NCBI GenBank assembly: GCA_017483805.1
Contig: JAFUUL010000096.1
Coordinates: 1 to 64,000 of the forward strand
DNA length: 64,000 nucleotides
Direction: 5' to 3'
From: Prevotella sp.
GTDB taxonomy: Bacteria; Bacteroidota; Bacteroidia; Bacteroidales; Bacteroidaceae
Shown piece by piece: positions 51,004 through 59,541 of this stretch. A program made the translations under genes and the position numbers. Within the stretch, counting starts at the first letter, position 1. Every line of letters begins with the position of its first letter. Under the pieces are notes generated by a model. That model was not told the origin of the DNA, searched no databases, and saw nothing but the letters and a program-made list of their open reading frames with translations.

Positions 51004-52734
51004 TTATGCTTCTGCTTCAGGCTCTGCAGCACGGAAGTTCGCCAAGTCCTCTGCTTTGAAGGCTTTGATGTAGGCCGACTTGCCGATGATGTCCTCAGCA
51101 GCCATGCGGACATATACGTTAGCAGACTTCTCGAAGAGATCGGGGGCCTTAGTGGCGTCGCGAAGAATCAGAAGCGACATCACAATCTCTGCTGTCATAT
51201 CGTAGAGACGACGTGCCAGGAAGTCCTGGGCATCCTGATTTTCGAGAGCCTTCACATTGGCTATAGCCTCCTCATAGACGGGGACAAACTCCCCAACGCA
51301 AGCCTTCAAATTCTTCAAACTGTCGCTGACCTCAAGCCCTGCGAGCATCTCCTTGATGTTGCTGAGCATCGTGCCATTGCTGATGTAGCGGATGGCAGCA
51401 ACGACCTGCAACTGGGTGGTACCCTCGTAGATAGAGAAGATACGGGCGTCGCGATAGAGACGCTGACTCTTGTACTCCATGATGAAGCCGCTGCCACCGT
51501 GAATAGAGATGGCGTCGTAGGCGTTCTGGTTGGCATATTCTGAGTTCATACCCTTGGCCAGCGGCGTGAAGGCATCGGCCAGACGCTGGTACTTCTTCAG
51601 TTCCTGCTTCTCCTCGGGCGTCAGTTTGCGGTCGCGCTCGATGTCCTCCAGGCACTTGTACACATCGACGTAGGCGGCTGTCTGGTAGAGCAGCGAACGG
51701 CCAGCGTCCAGTTTGGCCTTCATGCGGGCCAGCATATCGTAGACAGCGGGGAAGTTGATGATCTTCTCGCCAAACTGTGCACGCTCCTTGGCGTAGGCCA
51801 GTCCCTCGTTGTAAGCCTCCTGGCTGAGACCCACGCTCTGTGCGGCGATGCCCAGACGGGCACCGTTCATCAGGGCCATCACATACTTGATCAGTCCCAG
51901 ACGGGTCGAGCCGCAGAGTTCTGCCTTGGCGTTCTTGTAGGTCAACTCGCAGGTGGGTGAGCCGTGGATACCCAGTTTGTGCTCGATGTGGCGCACGTCC
52001 ACACCGCCGTTGCGCTTGTCGTAGATGAACATCGACAGGCCGCGGCCGTCCTTCGTGCCTTCCTCACTGCGGGCCAGCACGAGGTGGATGTCGCTATCGC
52101 CATTGGTGATGAAACGCTTCACACCGTTCAGGCGCCAGCACTGCTCCTTCTCGTCGTAAGTGGCCTTCAGCATCACGCGCTGCAGGTCAGAACCGGCATC
52201 GGGCTCCGTCAGGTCCATCGACATACCCTCACCAGCGCAGACACGGGGGATGTACTTCTGGCGCTGCTCCTCAGAGCCGAACTCATAGAGCGTGTCGATG
52301 CACGACTGCAACGACCAGATGTTCTGGAAACCGGCATCGGCAGCCGAGATAATCTCTGAGAGCATCGAGAACACAGCGTTGGGCAGGTTCAGACCGCCGT
52401 AGCGACGGGGCATCGAGACACCCCAGAGGCCAGCCTTGCGGGTGGCGTCGATGTTCTCGAAGGTCTTGCTGGCGTAGATCATGCGGCCGTTCTCGAGGTG
52501 CGGGCCTTCCAGGTCGACGCTCTCCGAGTTGGGGGCAATGATGTTGGCAGCCACATCGCCCGTGATGTCGAGAATCTGCTTGTAGTTCTCGATGGCATCG
52601 CCCAGGTCAACAGGGGCGTAGTCAAATTTCTTGGCATCTTCGAAGTTGCGCTCCTTGAGTTCGACGATGCGCTTCATCAGAGGATGGTTCAGATAGAAAC
52701 CAATCTCTGGGTGGTCACTATAATAGTTTGCCAT
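51004..52734 (-). CDS. Acyl-CoA dehydrogenase
   Basis: An FAD enzyme oxidising acyl-CoA (or reducing enoyl-CoA in fermentation) with EtfAB as electron partner. Domains are in the usual order: N-terminal helices, the middle sheet with MSMDLTEPDAGSDLQRVML and FITNGDSDIHLVLARS, then the helical C-terminal domain with ERAQFGEKIINFPAVYDMLA. The catalytic Glu is in RIFSIYEGTTQLQVV near residue 440. The length of 576 aa includes an extended C-terminus (from about 460) present in one subgroup of bacterial members. It lies 3 bp after etfA on the same strand, so the three genes form one operon read from the promoter at 54704-54734. The chain-length preference is not readable. Confidence 0.93.
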   Translation of the reverse strand: MANYYSDHPEIGFYLNHPLMKRIVELKERNFEDAKKFDYAPVDLGDAIENYKQILDITGDVAANIIAPNSESVDLEGPHLENGRMIYASKTFENIDATRKAGLWGVSMPRRYGGLNLPNAVFSMLSEIISAADAGFQNIWSLQSCIDTLYEFGSEEQRQKYIPRVCAGEGMSMDLTEPDAGSDLQRVMLKATYDEKEQCWRLNGVKRFITNGDSDIHLVLARSEEGTKDGRGLSMFIYDKRNGGVDVRHIEHKLGIHGSPTCELTYKNAKAELCGSTRLGLIKYVMALMNGARLGIAAQSVGLSQEAYNEGLAYAKERAQFGEKIINFPAVYDMLARMKAKLDAGRSLLYQTAAYVDVYKCLEDIERDRKLTPEEKQELKKYQRLADAFTPLAKGMNSEYANQNAYDAISIHGGSGFIMEYKSQRLYRDARIFSIYEGTTQLQVVAAIRYISNGTMLSNIKEMLAGLEVSDSLKNLKACVGEFVPVYEEAIANVKALENQDAQDFLARRLYDMTAEIVMSLLILRDATKAPDLFEKSANVYVRMAAEDIIGKSAYIKAFKAEDLANFRAAEPEAEA

Positions 52735-52737
52735 TGC

Positions 52738-53760
52738 TTATTTCGAGTTTTGCTTGTAATACTTAATGAGTTTGGGTACAACCTCTTCAACGGTGCCAAC
52801 AATCACATAGTCGGCGATGCGATTGATGGGGGCATCTGGGTCGCTGTTGATGCTGATGATGATGCCAGAATCCTGCATACCAGCAATGTGCTGAATCTGT
52901 CCAGAGATACCGCAGGCGATGTACACCTTCGGATGGACGGTAACGCCCGTTTGACCAATCTGACGATCGTGGTCGAGCCAGCCAGCATCTACAGCGGCAC
53001 GGCTTCCGCCCACCTCGCCATGCAGCACCTTGGCCAACTGGAAGAGTTGGTCGAAGCCTTCCTTCGAGCCGACACCATAGCCGCCAGCCACCACGATGGG
53101 TGCACCCTTCAGGTTGTGCTTGGCAGCCTCCACATGGTGGTCGAGCACCTTCACGACGTAAGCCTCGGCAGAGACATACTTGGATACCTCAGGATAAACC
53201 ACTTCCTTCTTGTAGTCACCCTCGTAGAGTGCCTTCTGCATCACGCCAGAGCGCACGGTAGCCATCTGGGGACGGTGGTCAGGGTTCACGATGGTAGCCA
53301 CGATGTTGCCACCGAAGGCAGGACGAATCTGATAGAGCAGGTTGTCGTAGTGCTTGCCGCTCTTGGCATCGTCATACGGGCCAATCTCCAGTTCTGTGCA
53401 GTCAGCAGTCAGACCACTGGTCAGCGACGACGACACACGGGGACCCAGGTCGCGGCCGATGACGGTAGCACCCATCAGGCAAATCTGCGGCTGCTCCTCC
53501 TTGAAGAGGTTCACCAGAATATCCGTGTGGGGAGCCGAGGTGTAGGGGAACAATCCCTCGCCGTCAAATACAAAGAGTTTGTCGACGCCGTAGGGCAGTA
53601 TCTGATCCTCCACCTTGCCCTTGATGCCCGTTCCGGCCACCACGGCGTGGAGTTCCACTCCCAGTTCATTGGCAAGTTTGCGACCCTTGGTCAGCAACTC
53701 CTGAGATACTTCCTGTACTTGAGTACCTTCTATCTCGCAATATACAAATACATTATTCAT
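52738..53760 (-). CDS. etfA: Electron transfer flavoprotein, alpha subunit
   Basis: Carries electrons between the acyl-CoA dehydrogenase and the respiratory or bifurcating partner. The N-terminal domain (VYCEIEGTQVQEVSQELLTK) is followed by the FAD-binding C-terminal domain: PIVVAGGYGVGSKEGFDQLF, GGSRAAVDAGWLDHDRQIGQ, TGVTVHPKVYIACGISGQIQ, and INSDPDAPINRIADYVIVGT, all characteristic. The length of 340 aa is standard. It lies 7 bp after etfB and 3 bp before the acyl-CoA dehydrogenase gene. Confidence 0.97.
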   Translation of the reverse strand: MNNVFVYCEIEGTQVQEVSQELLTKGRKLANELGVELHAVVAGTGIKGKVEDQILPYGVDKLFVFDGEGLFPYTSAPHTDILVNLFKEEQPQICLMGATVIGRDLGPRVSSSLTSGLTADCTELEIGPYDDAKSGKHYDNLLYQIRPAFGGNIVATIVNPDHRPQMATVRSGVMQKALYEGDYKKEVVYPEVSKYVSAEAYVVKVLDHHVEAAKHNLKGAPIVVAGGYGVGSKEGFDQLFQLAKVLHGEVGGSRAAVDAGWLDHDRQIGQTGVTVHPKVYIACGISGQIQHIAGMQDSGIIISINSDPDAPINRIADYVIVGTVEEVVPKLIKYYKQNSK

Positions 53761-53767
53761 ATCTCAA

Positions 53768-54655
53768 TTAACCAATAATTTTCTCTTCCAACAATTCTTT
53801 GATCATTCCCTCGACATCAGCATCAGAAGCCGTCAAAGTTTTCGACTCCTTAGCCTGGAACACGATGTTCTTGATAGCCTTCACCTTGGTGGGCGAGCCG
53901 GAGAGACCGCACTGCTGCACGTCACCATTCACATCGGCCACGCTCCACTGGTTCAGTGTCAGATATGGACGCTCTTCATAGAGGTAGTCGTAGTTGGACT
54001 CCCCTCCTTTGGAGGGGTTGGGGGAGGCCTCTAATGGGCACATTGCCCTCTTGTATTTCATCACCAGTTTGGCGTTCTGCGGGCGGCAGGGGGCAGCGCT
54101 TCCGTTCACCGTGATGACCACGGGCAGCGGAGCCTCAACGGTCTCCACACCACCATCGATCACACGCTTGATGGTAGCCTTGCCATCCTTCACGCTGAGC
54201 ACTTCCTCAGCGTAGGTCACCTGGTTGAGACCCAGTTTCTGGGCTACCTGCGGGCCTACCTGGGCCGTATCGCCGTCGATAGCCTGACGACCACCGATGA
54301 CGATGTCCACGTCGCCAATCTTCTTGATGGCCGTAGCCAGGGCGTAAGAAGTGGCCAGCGTATCGGCACCTGCAAACAGGCGGTCGGTCAGCAACCAACC
54401 GGTATCGGCACCACGATAAAGACCTTGACGAATAATCTCACCTGCACGTGGAGGACCCATCGTGAGGATTCCTACTGTAGAGCCTGGGTTCTGCTCCTTC
54501 AGGCGAAGGGCCTGCTCCAGGGCGTTCAAATCTTCGGGGTTGAAGATGGCGGGTAGGGCAGCGCGGTTCACCGTACCTTCGGCAGTCATCGCATCCTTAC
54601 CCACGTTTCGGGTGTCTGGCACTTGCTTGGCCAGCACAACAATCTTTAAAGCCAT
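53768..54655 (-). CDS. etfB: Electron transfer flavoprotein, beta subunit
   Basis: Partner of EtfA that binds AMP (or a second FAD in bifurcating types). Segments typical of the family are MALKIVVLAKQVPDT, FNPEDLNALEQALRLKEQNP, GTVGILTMGPP-like GILTMGPPRAGEIIRQGLYR, DVDIVIGGRQAIDGDTAQVG and the signature region VEAPLPVVITVNGSAAPCRP. Near residues 209-219 it contains a stretch (EASPNPSKGGES) encoded by a copy of the GC-rich palindromic element, inserted without breaking the frame. This makes the protein 295 aa rather than the usual ~260-290. It is the promoter-proximal gene of the operon. Confidence 0.95.
   Translation of the reverse strand: MALKIVVLAKQVPDTRNVGKDAMTAEGTVNRAALPAIFNPEDLNALEQALRLKEQNPGSTVGILTMGPPRAGEIIRQGLYRGADTGWLLTDRLFAGADTLATSYALATAIKKIGDVDIVIGGRQAIDGDTAQVGPQVAQKLGLNQVTYAEEVLSVKDGKATIKRVIDGGVETVEAPLPVVITVNGSAAPCRPQNAKLVMKYKRAMCPLEASPNPSKGGESNYDYLYEERPYLTLNQWSVADVNGDVQQCGLSGSPTKVKAIKNIVFQAKESKTLTASDADVEGMIKELLEEKIIG
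53998..54034. repeat. GC-rich palindromic element inside etfB
   Basis: ACTCCCCTCC-TTT-GGAGGGG followed by TTGGGGGAGG, in frame in etfB. Closely matches the right arm of the dnaG copy at 57998-58036. Confidence 0.85.
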
Positions 54656-54703
54656 ATTATTATAATAATGTATGTAAATGTTTGCTTAGTAAAAAAAGCG
54701 GTG

Positions 54704-54734
54704 CAAAGGTACGGCTTTTTGTTCGATTGACAAA
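54704..54734 (-). promoter_or_regulatory. Promoter of the etfB-etfA-acyl-CoA dehydrogenase operon
   Basis: Minus strand -7 TACCTTTG (54704-54711) and -33 TTTG (54731-54734) with 19 nt between; about 48 bp upstream of the etfB start. Confidence 0.75.
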
Positions 54735-54803
54735 AGAAAACGTGTAAAAAATGCACAAAAGGCCTCCAAACGTGCACAAAATTGGAGATTTGTGTAATAA
54801 TCC

Positions 54804-54835
54804 TTTCGCGTTTCGAGTATTTTTTTGTACTTTTG
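54804..54835 (+). promoter_or_regulatory. Promoter of the tandem esterase gene
   Basis: -7 TACTTTTG (54828-54835) with a near-consensus TTTC at 54804-54807, spacing 20 nt; about 28 bp before the start codon. Confidence 0.6.
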
Positions 54836-54863
54836 CAAACCATATCCTAACTTAATTATGATT

Positions 54864-56552
54864 ATGAAACGACTACTCTCTACTTTAACGATGGCGGCAC
54901 TGGTGCTTGGGGCGTGGGCACAGGGCTTCGACAACCTGCCCGATCCCATAGAGGACGTGAACAAGGTGGTGGACAATACGCCCGACTCGATAGCCAAGGC
55001 GCTGATGTCGCGGCCTAAGCCGGGCTCTACCCGCAAGGGCAACCAGCCGGTGCTGTTCCTGGTGGGCAATAGCACCATGCGCAACGGCACCAAGGGCAAC
55101 GGCAGCAACGGCCAGTGGGGCTGGGGCTACTTTGCCAATAAGTATTTCGACGAGTCGAAGATTGCCGTAGAGAATCAGGCTCTGGGCGGCATGTCGACAC
55201 GTACGTTCTACACCGACCTTTGGCCGGCTGTCCGCGAGGCTTTGCTGCCTGGCGACTGGGTCATCGTCTCCATCGGTCACAACGACAATGGTGAGTTCTT
55301 CGACCAGCGACGGGCTCGTGCCGTGATTCCAGGCGTCGACCCTGATACCTGTTATGTGGGCTTCAACCAGCGTACCCAGAAACAGGACACCGTCTATAGT
55401 TATGGTACGTATCTGCGCAAATATATCAGTGAGATACGGGCCAAGGGTGCCAACCCCATCCTGATGTCACTCACGCCTCGCGATGCCTACGATGACAAGG
55501 GGAAGATTGTGCGCAAGCCCCAGACGGAGTGGGCGGCCTATGTTGCTGCCGTGGAGGGCGTGCCTTTCGTCGACCTGAACGAGCGCAGTGGACAGAAACT
55601 GGACTCCTACAGTCATTGGAAGGAGCAGTACCACTTCCTGGGCGACAAGATCCACACCTCGAAGTTTGGTGCCGAGATGAATGCCCAGAGTGCAGCCGAA
55701 GGGCTCTGGGAGAGCACCAACCCTCAACTGAAGCCCTTGCAGGCGATGATGAAGGGCGTGCCTGCCGACTGCTGGAACGTGAAGCGGGAAGAGGGCAAAC
55801 CGGTTGTCTTCTTCACAGGCGACTCCACAGTGAAAAATGCCGATAAGGAGGACGACGGTATGTGGGGCTGGGCCTCGCAGGCATCCACGGTCTTCGATGA
55901 GTCGAAGATCACGCTGGTCAATGCCGCCCGCGCCGGCCGTTCCACTCGCAGTTTCGTTCGCGAGGGCCTTTGGGACAAGGTCTACAACTCGCTGCAGCCT
56001 GGCGACTTCGTCACTATCCAGTTTGGCCACAATGACATCTGTCCCATCACCGACCAGAAGGCTCGTGGCGTCATCCCTGGTACGAAGGACACGCTGCATG
56101 TCTATCATCTGGATAACGATACCTACGAGGTGGTCTACTCCTTCGGTTGGTATCTGAAGAAGATGATTGATGACGTGCGTGAAAAAGGGGCCACACCCAT
56201 CCTTGTCTCGCTGACGCCTCGCAACGAGTGGCCTGGCGGCAAGGTGGAGCGTCGCGACAACTCTTACGGCAAGTGGTATCGCGAAGTGGTCGAGGAGACG
56301 GGCGTGGAGTTCATCGATATGCATAACATCTCTGCCGACTTCCTCGACAAGAAGTTTGCTGTCAAGAAACTGCCGGAGGACAAGGAGAAGGCAAAGGCCA
56401 AGGTGGCAGAGATCAAGCAGAAGGCCGGTGACATCTATTTCAAGAAAGACCACACCCACGCCTCGAAGGCCGGTGCCCAGATGAATGCCCAGTCGTTTGC
56501 CAAGGGTTTGCGTCAGAACAACAGCGAACTGGCTAAATACTTGAAAAAGTAA
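54864..56552 (+). CDS. Secreted esterase with two SGNH domains (CE12, rhamnogalacturonan acetylesterase type)
   Basis: Predicted to remove acetyl groups from pectin. The start MKRLLSTLTMAALVLGAWAQ gives a signal peptide; an ATG two codons upstream is also possible. Two complete SGNH units follow. Unit 1 (about 55-285) has FLVGNSTMRNG with block-I Ser (GNS rather than GDS), QALGGMSTRTF, SIGHNDNG and DKIHTSKFGAEMNA with the His. Unit 2 (about 300-560) has FFTGDSTVKNA, NAARAGRSTRSFV, QFGHNDICP and DHTHASKAGAQMNA. Both keep the Ser, Asn and His of family CE12. It is separate from the main pectin operon but fits the same substrate. It ends just before an octamer repeat leading to dnaG. Confidence 0.85.
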   Translation: MKRLLSTLTMAALVLGAWAQGFDNLPDPIEDVNKVVDNTPDSIAKALMSRPKPGSTRKGNQPVLFLVGNSTMRNGTKGNGSNGQWGWGYFANKYFDESKIAVENQALGGMSTRTFYTDLWPAVREALLPGDWVIVSIGHNDNGEFFDQRRARAVIPGVDPDTCYVGFNQRTQKQDTVYSYGTYLRKYISEIRAKGANPILMSLTPRDAYDDKGKIVRKPQTEWAAYVAAVEGVPFVDLNERSGQKLDSYSHWKEQYHFLGDKIHTSKFGAEMNAQSAAEGLWESTNPQLKPLQAMMKGVPADCWNVKREEGKPVVFFTGDSTVKNADKEDDGMWGWASQASTVFDESKITLVNAARAGRSTRSFVREGLWDKVYNSLQPGDFVTIQFGHNDICPITDQKARGVIPGTKDTLHVYHLDNDTYEVVYSFGWYLKKMIDDVREKGATPILVSLTPRNEWPGGKVERRDNSYGKWYREVVEETGVEFIDMHNISADFLDKKFAVKKLPEDKEKAKAKVAEIKQKAGDIYFKKDHTHASKAGAQMNAQSFAKGLRQNNSELAKYLKK

Positions 56553-56580
56553 AAAGGTAAAAAAGTAAAAAGATAGAAAG
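56546..56580. repeat. Octamer/heptamer tandem repeat (GTAAAAAG type) before dnaG
   Basis: Four to five copies of GTAAAAA(G/A) between the esterase stop and the dnaG start. It is the reverse complement of the CTTTTTAC array at 28551. Confidence 0.75.
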
Positions 56581-58581
56581 GTGATAGACAGGGCGACAGT
56601 AGATAAAATCATGGACGCGGCACGCATCGTCGATGTCGTGGGAGAGTTCGTCACGCTGAAGAAGAGCGGGGTGAACTACAAGGGCCTGTGCCCCTTCCAC
56701 GATGACCGTAATCCGTCGTTCATGGTGTCGCCGTCTAAGAATATCTGCCACTGCTTCGTCTGCGGCAAGGGTGGTACGCCAGCCAGTTTCCTGATGGAGC
56801 ACGAACAGATCACCTATCCTGAGGCCCTGCGCTGGCTGGCGCGGAAATACAACATTGAGATTGTAGAGAAGGAGATGACCGACGAGGAGCGCGCCCAGCA
56901 GAGTGAACGCGAGTCGATGTTCATCGTCAACGAGTGGGCCAAGGACTGGTTCCACAAGATTCTGCTCGAAGATCCTGACGGCATCGCCATCGGCAAGCAG
57001 TATTTTCGCAGTCGCGGCATCCGCGATGACATCATCGAGAAGTTCCAGTTGGGCTATGCGCCGCAGAAGCGTGACGCTCTGTCCTCTGCCGCACTCTCCA
57101 AAGGCTACAAGGCGGAGTTCCTGGTGAAGACGGGACTGTGCATTGAAAATGAACGTGGGCTGTACGATCGCTATTCCGGTCGCGCTATCTTCCCCTGGTT
57201 CAATGTCAGCGGCAAGGTGGTGGCCTTTGGCGGACGTGTGCTCGACAGCCGCACCAAGGGCGTGGCGCAGAAGTATGTCAACTCGCCCGACTCCGACATC
57301 TACCACAAGGAGCGTGAACTCTATGGCATCTATCAGGCCAAGAAGGCCATCGTCAAGGAAGACCGCGTGTTTATGGTCGAAGGCTATACCGACGTCATCG
57401 CCATGCACCAGGCCGGCATCGAGAATGTGGTGGCCAACAGCGGCACGGCCCTAAGCCTCTATCAGATCCGTATGCTGCACCGCTTCACCAACAATATCAC
57501 CTTGCTCTACGACGGCGACGAGGCCGGCATCCATGCTGCCATGCGAGGCACCGATATGCTGCTCGAGGAGGGCATGAACATCAAGGTGCTGCTCCTGCCC
57601 GATGGCGACGACCCCGACTCGTTTGCCCGCAAGCACTCCACAGAGGAACTGCGCAAGTACATTGAGGACCACCAGACCGACTTCATCACCTTCAAGAGCC
57701 GGCTGACGGTGGAGAACGTCACCGACCCCGTGAAGCGCTCTGAGGCCATTGGCGGCATTGTGAAGAGCATTTCCGTCATCCCCGACCAGATTCTGCGCTC
57801 CACCTATCTGGCTGACTTTGCCCATCGAGTCAACATGAAGGAGCAGACCCTCATTGCCGAGATGAACAAATACATCCGTCAGGGCATTGAGGACAAGGAG
57901 AAAGACAGGGAACGCGAGCAGCGAACTCAGCAGACTCTCCCCCAACCCCTCCCTGAAGGGAGGGGAGTGGATAGTACCGTTGTCACTGAAGGTAATTACT
58001 CCCCTCCCTCACAGGGAGGGGTTGGGGGAGAGTCTGTTGGGGGAGGGTCTTCCTCAGTGGAACTGATGCTCGTCCGCGAAATAATCCGCAACGGCGAGAA
58101 GATCATCTTCGACAATGTGGAGACCGAGGACGGGCAGACCATCTCGCTCACGGTGGCCGAATACATCCAGTTCGACCTGTCGCAGGACGGACTGGCCTTC
58201 GCTGTCCCTCTGCACAACGAGATACTCGCTGAGGCAGTGGCCCATGTCCACGACGAGGGCTTCATGGCCACCACCTACTTCTGTGCCCATCCCGACTTGC
58301 AGGTCAGCCAGTTGGCCACCCGTCTGGCCATCGACCGCCACCAACTGGGCGGCCGCTTCGTCGTCGAGGATACGGAGAGCACGCTCCGCCAGCGGGTGCT
58401 CCATCTGGTCATGGACTACCGCCTCGACATCGTGGAGGCCCGACTGAAAGAGATACAGCGTATGCTGCAGCAGGTGGGCGGCGACCATCTGCGCATGATG
58501 GAACTATTGAAAGAACATAAGGAGACCAAGGAACTTCGCGACGCCCTGGCCAAACGGCTGGGCAGCGACCTCCTTGTTTAA
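56581..58581 (+). CDS. dnaG: DNA primase
   Basis: Makes RNA primers for replication. The GTG at 56581 starts MIDRATVDKIMDAARIVDVV, the standard N-terminus, so a GTG start is accepted. The zinc finger (GLCPFHDDRNPSF..ICHCFVCGKGG) is near residues 37-65, the catalytic core with the RNA-polymerase-like motif KRDALSSAAL and FPWFNVSGKVVAFGGR follows, and the TOPRIM domain has VFMVEGYTDVIAMHQ near 262-276 and LLYDGDEAGIHAAMRG near 307-322. A linker at about 450-490 is derived from an inverted pair of the GC-rich element (QQTLPQPLPEGRG..SPPSQGGVGG). The C-terminal helicase-binding part follows. At 666 aa it is slightly long because of this insertion. Confidence 0.97.
   Translation: MIDRATVDKIMDAARIVDVVGEFVTLKKSGVNYKGLCPFHDDRNPSFMVSPSKNICHCFVCGKGGTPASFLMEHEQITYPEALRWLARKYNIEIVEKEMTDEERAQQSERESMFIVNEWAKDWFHKILLEDPDGIAIGKQYFRSRGIRDDIIEKFQLGYAPQKRDALSSAALSKGYKAEFLVKTGLCIENERGLYDRYSGRAIFPWFNVSGKVVAFGGRVLDSRTKGVAQKYVNSPDSDIYHKERELYGIYQAKKAIVKEDRVFMVEGYTDVIAMHQAGIENVVANSGTALSLYQIRMLHRFTNNITLLYDGDEAGIHAAMRGTDMLLEEGMNIKVLLLPDGDDPDSFARKHSTEELRKYIEDHQTDFITFKSRLTVENVTDPVKRSEAIGGIVKSISVIPDQILRSTYLADFAHRVNMKEQTLIAEMNKYIRQGIEDKEKDREREQRTQQTLPQPLPEGRGVDSTVVTEGNYSPPSQGGVGGESVGGGSSSVELMLVREIIRNGEKIIFDNVETEDGQTISLTVAEYIQFDLSQDGLAFAVPLHNEILAEAVAHVHDEGFMATTYFCAHPDLQVSQLATRLAIDRHQLGGRFVVEDTESTLRQRVLHLVMDYRLDIVEARLKEIQRMLQQVGGDHLRMMELLKEHKETKELRDALAKRLGSDLLV
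57931..58050. repeat. GC-rich palindromic element inside dnaG, full inverted pair
   Basis: Left arm 57931-57968 and right arm 57998-58036 are almost perfect reverse complements, starting CAGACTCTCCCCCAACCCCT and ending in the complement; each arm holds its own CCCTCCCT-n-AGGGAGGG hairpin. A second GTTGGGGGAG(G) unit follows to 58050. In frame in dnaG, in the linker before the C-terminal domain. Confidence 0.9.
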
Positions 58582-58590
58582 AACGGAAAT

Positions 58591-58920
58591 ATGTATTACA
58601 TTCAGAAAAAACTAGAGATTTCTGCCAGCCACCATCTGGTGCTGGACTATGAGAGTAAGTGTTCGCAACTGCACGGCCACAACTGGGTGATTACCATCTA
58701 TTGCAAGGCCGCGACGCTGAACCAGAACGGTATGGTGGTCGACTTCACCGAGATCAAACATAAGATCAAGGACGCTCTTGACCATCAGGACCTGAACGAC
58801 GTGCTGCCCTTCAACCCGACGGCCGAGAACATCGCCCGTTGGTGTGTGGAGCAGATTCCCACCTGCTATAAGGCGACGGTGCAGGAGAGCGAAGGAAACA
58901 TCGCTACTTTTGAAAAGTAG
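58591..58920 (+). CDS. queD: 6-carboxytetrahydropterin synthase QueD
   Basis: Second step of queuosine (7-deazaguanine) synthesis, making 6-carboxy-tetrahydropterin from dihydroneopterin triphosphate. The protein has 109 aa, a compact length normal for bacterial QueD. Zinc-binding His residues are in ASHHLVLDY and CSQLHGHNWVI (HGH), the catalytic region has MVVDFTEIKHKIKDALDHQD and the substrate-binding LNDVLPFNPTAENIARWCVE ends with a late Glu in VQESEGN. It is 15 bp before queE, so the two steps are encoded side by side; queC and queF are not in this window. Confidence 0.94.
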   Translation: MYYIQKKLEISASHHLVLDYESKCSQLHGHNWVITIYCKAATLNQNGMVVDFTEIKHKIKDALDHQDLNDVLPFNPTAENIARWCVEQIPTCYKATVQESEGNIATFEK

Positions 58921-58935
58921 CAATTAAGAGTTAAG

Positions 58936-59541
58936 ATGTTTAGGGTAAACGACATATTCTATTCGCTGCAGGGCGAGGGGCGCAACACGGGGCGTGCGGC
59001 GGTGTTTATCCGTTTCGCAGGCTGCAACCTGCGCTGCCCGTTCTGCGACACTGATTTCGACGCCTATCGTGAGATGACCGATGCCGACATTCTCTCCGCC
59101 ATTGCCGCTTATCCCTCCCGCTTTGTCGTGCTCACCGGTGGCGAGCCGACGTTGCAGGTGGATGAGGCCTTTGTCGACCTGCTGCACAGTCGCGGCTACG
59201 AGGTGGCTATGGAGAGCAACGGCACCCGTCCCGCTCCCCGCAACCTCGACTGGCTGACGGTGTCGCCGAAAAGAAGTGATGAGCGAAAATTGATAAGTGA
59301 TAAGTGGCGTCAGCCTGATGAACTCAAGGTCGTTTTCGACGAGAATACTGTCCCAGAGGCACTCATCACTCAGCACTCATCACTCATCACTCATCGGTCA
59401 TCACTTCTCTATCTCCAACCCTGCGACACTGGCGACCCTCAGCGCAATGCCCGCATCGTGGCGGCCTGCGTGGCGTATATCAAGCAGCATCCCCAGTGGC
59501 GGCTCTCACTGCAAACCCATAAACTCATCGACATCCCATGA
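58936..59541 (+). CDS. queE: 7-carboxy-7-deazaguanine synthase QueE (radical SAM)
   Basis: Third step of queuosine synthesis, a radical-SAM ring contraction. The cluster motif CNLRCPFCDTDF near residues 32-43 (CX3CX2C) follows FYSLQGEGRNTGRAAVFIRF, the usual start; VVLTGGEPTLQVDEAFVDLL and YEVAMESNGT are the next blocks. Two stretches are repeat-derived: SDERKLISDKW at about 114-124 and LITQHSSLITHRSSL at about 143-157, both from arrays of a 7-bp GTGATGA/TCACTCA unit that stay in frame. These lie in the loop regions typical of short QueE. The protein is 201 aa, within the normal range. Its stop overlaps the cls start (ATGA at 59538). Confidence 0.92.
   Translation: MFRVNDIFYSLQGEGRNTGRAAVFIRFAGCNLRCPFCDTDFDAYREMTDADILSAIAAYPSRFVVLTGGEPTLQVDEAFVDLLHSRGYEVAMESNGTRPAPRNLDWLTVSPKRSDERKLISDKWRQPDELKVVFDENTVPEALITQHSSLITHRSSLLYLQPCDTGDPQRNARIVAACVAYIKQHPQWRLSLQTHKLIDIP
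59268..59303. repeat. Heptamer tandem repeat (GTGATGA type) inside queE, site 1
   Basis: AAGTGATGAGCGAAAATTGA then TAAGTGATAAGTGG: degenerate copies of a 7-bp unit in frame. Confidence 0.6.
59360..59408. repeat. Heptamer tandem repeat (CACTCAT type) inside queE, site 2
   Basis: About six copies of CACTCAT/CACTCAG/CGGTCAT in tandem, in frame, the same unit as in GH97 at 15908 and the complement of site 1. Confidence 0.8.

Noticed and set aside
56581..56583. An upstream ATG for dnaG
   Set aside because: The region before the GTG is a GTAAAAAG-type array without a suitable in-frame ATG, and the GTG gives the conserved N-terminus.
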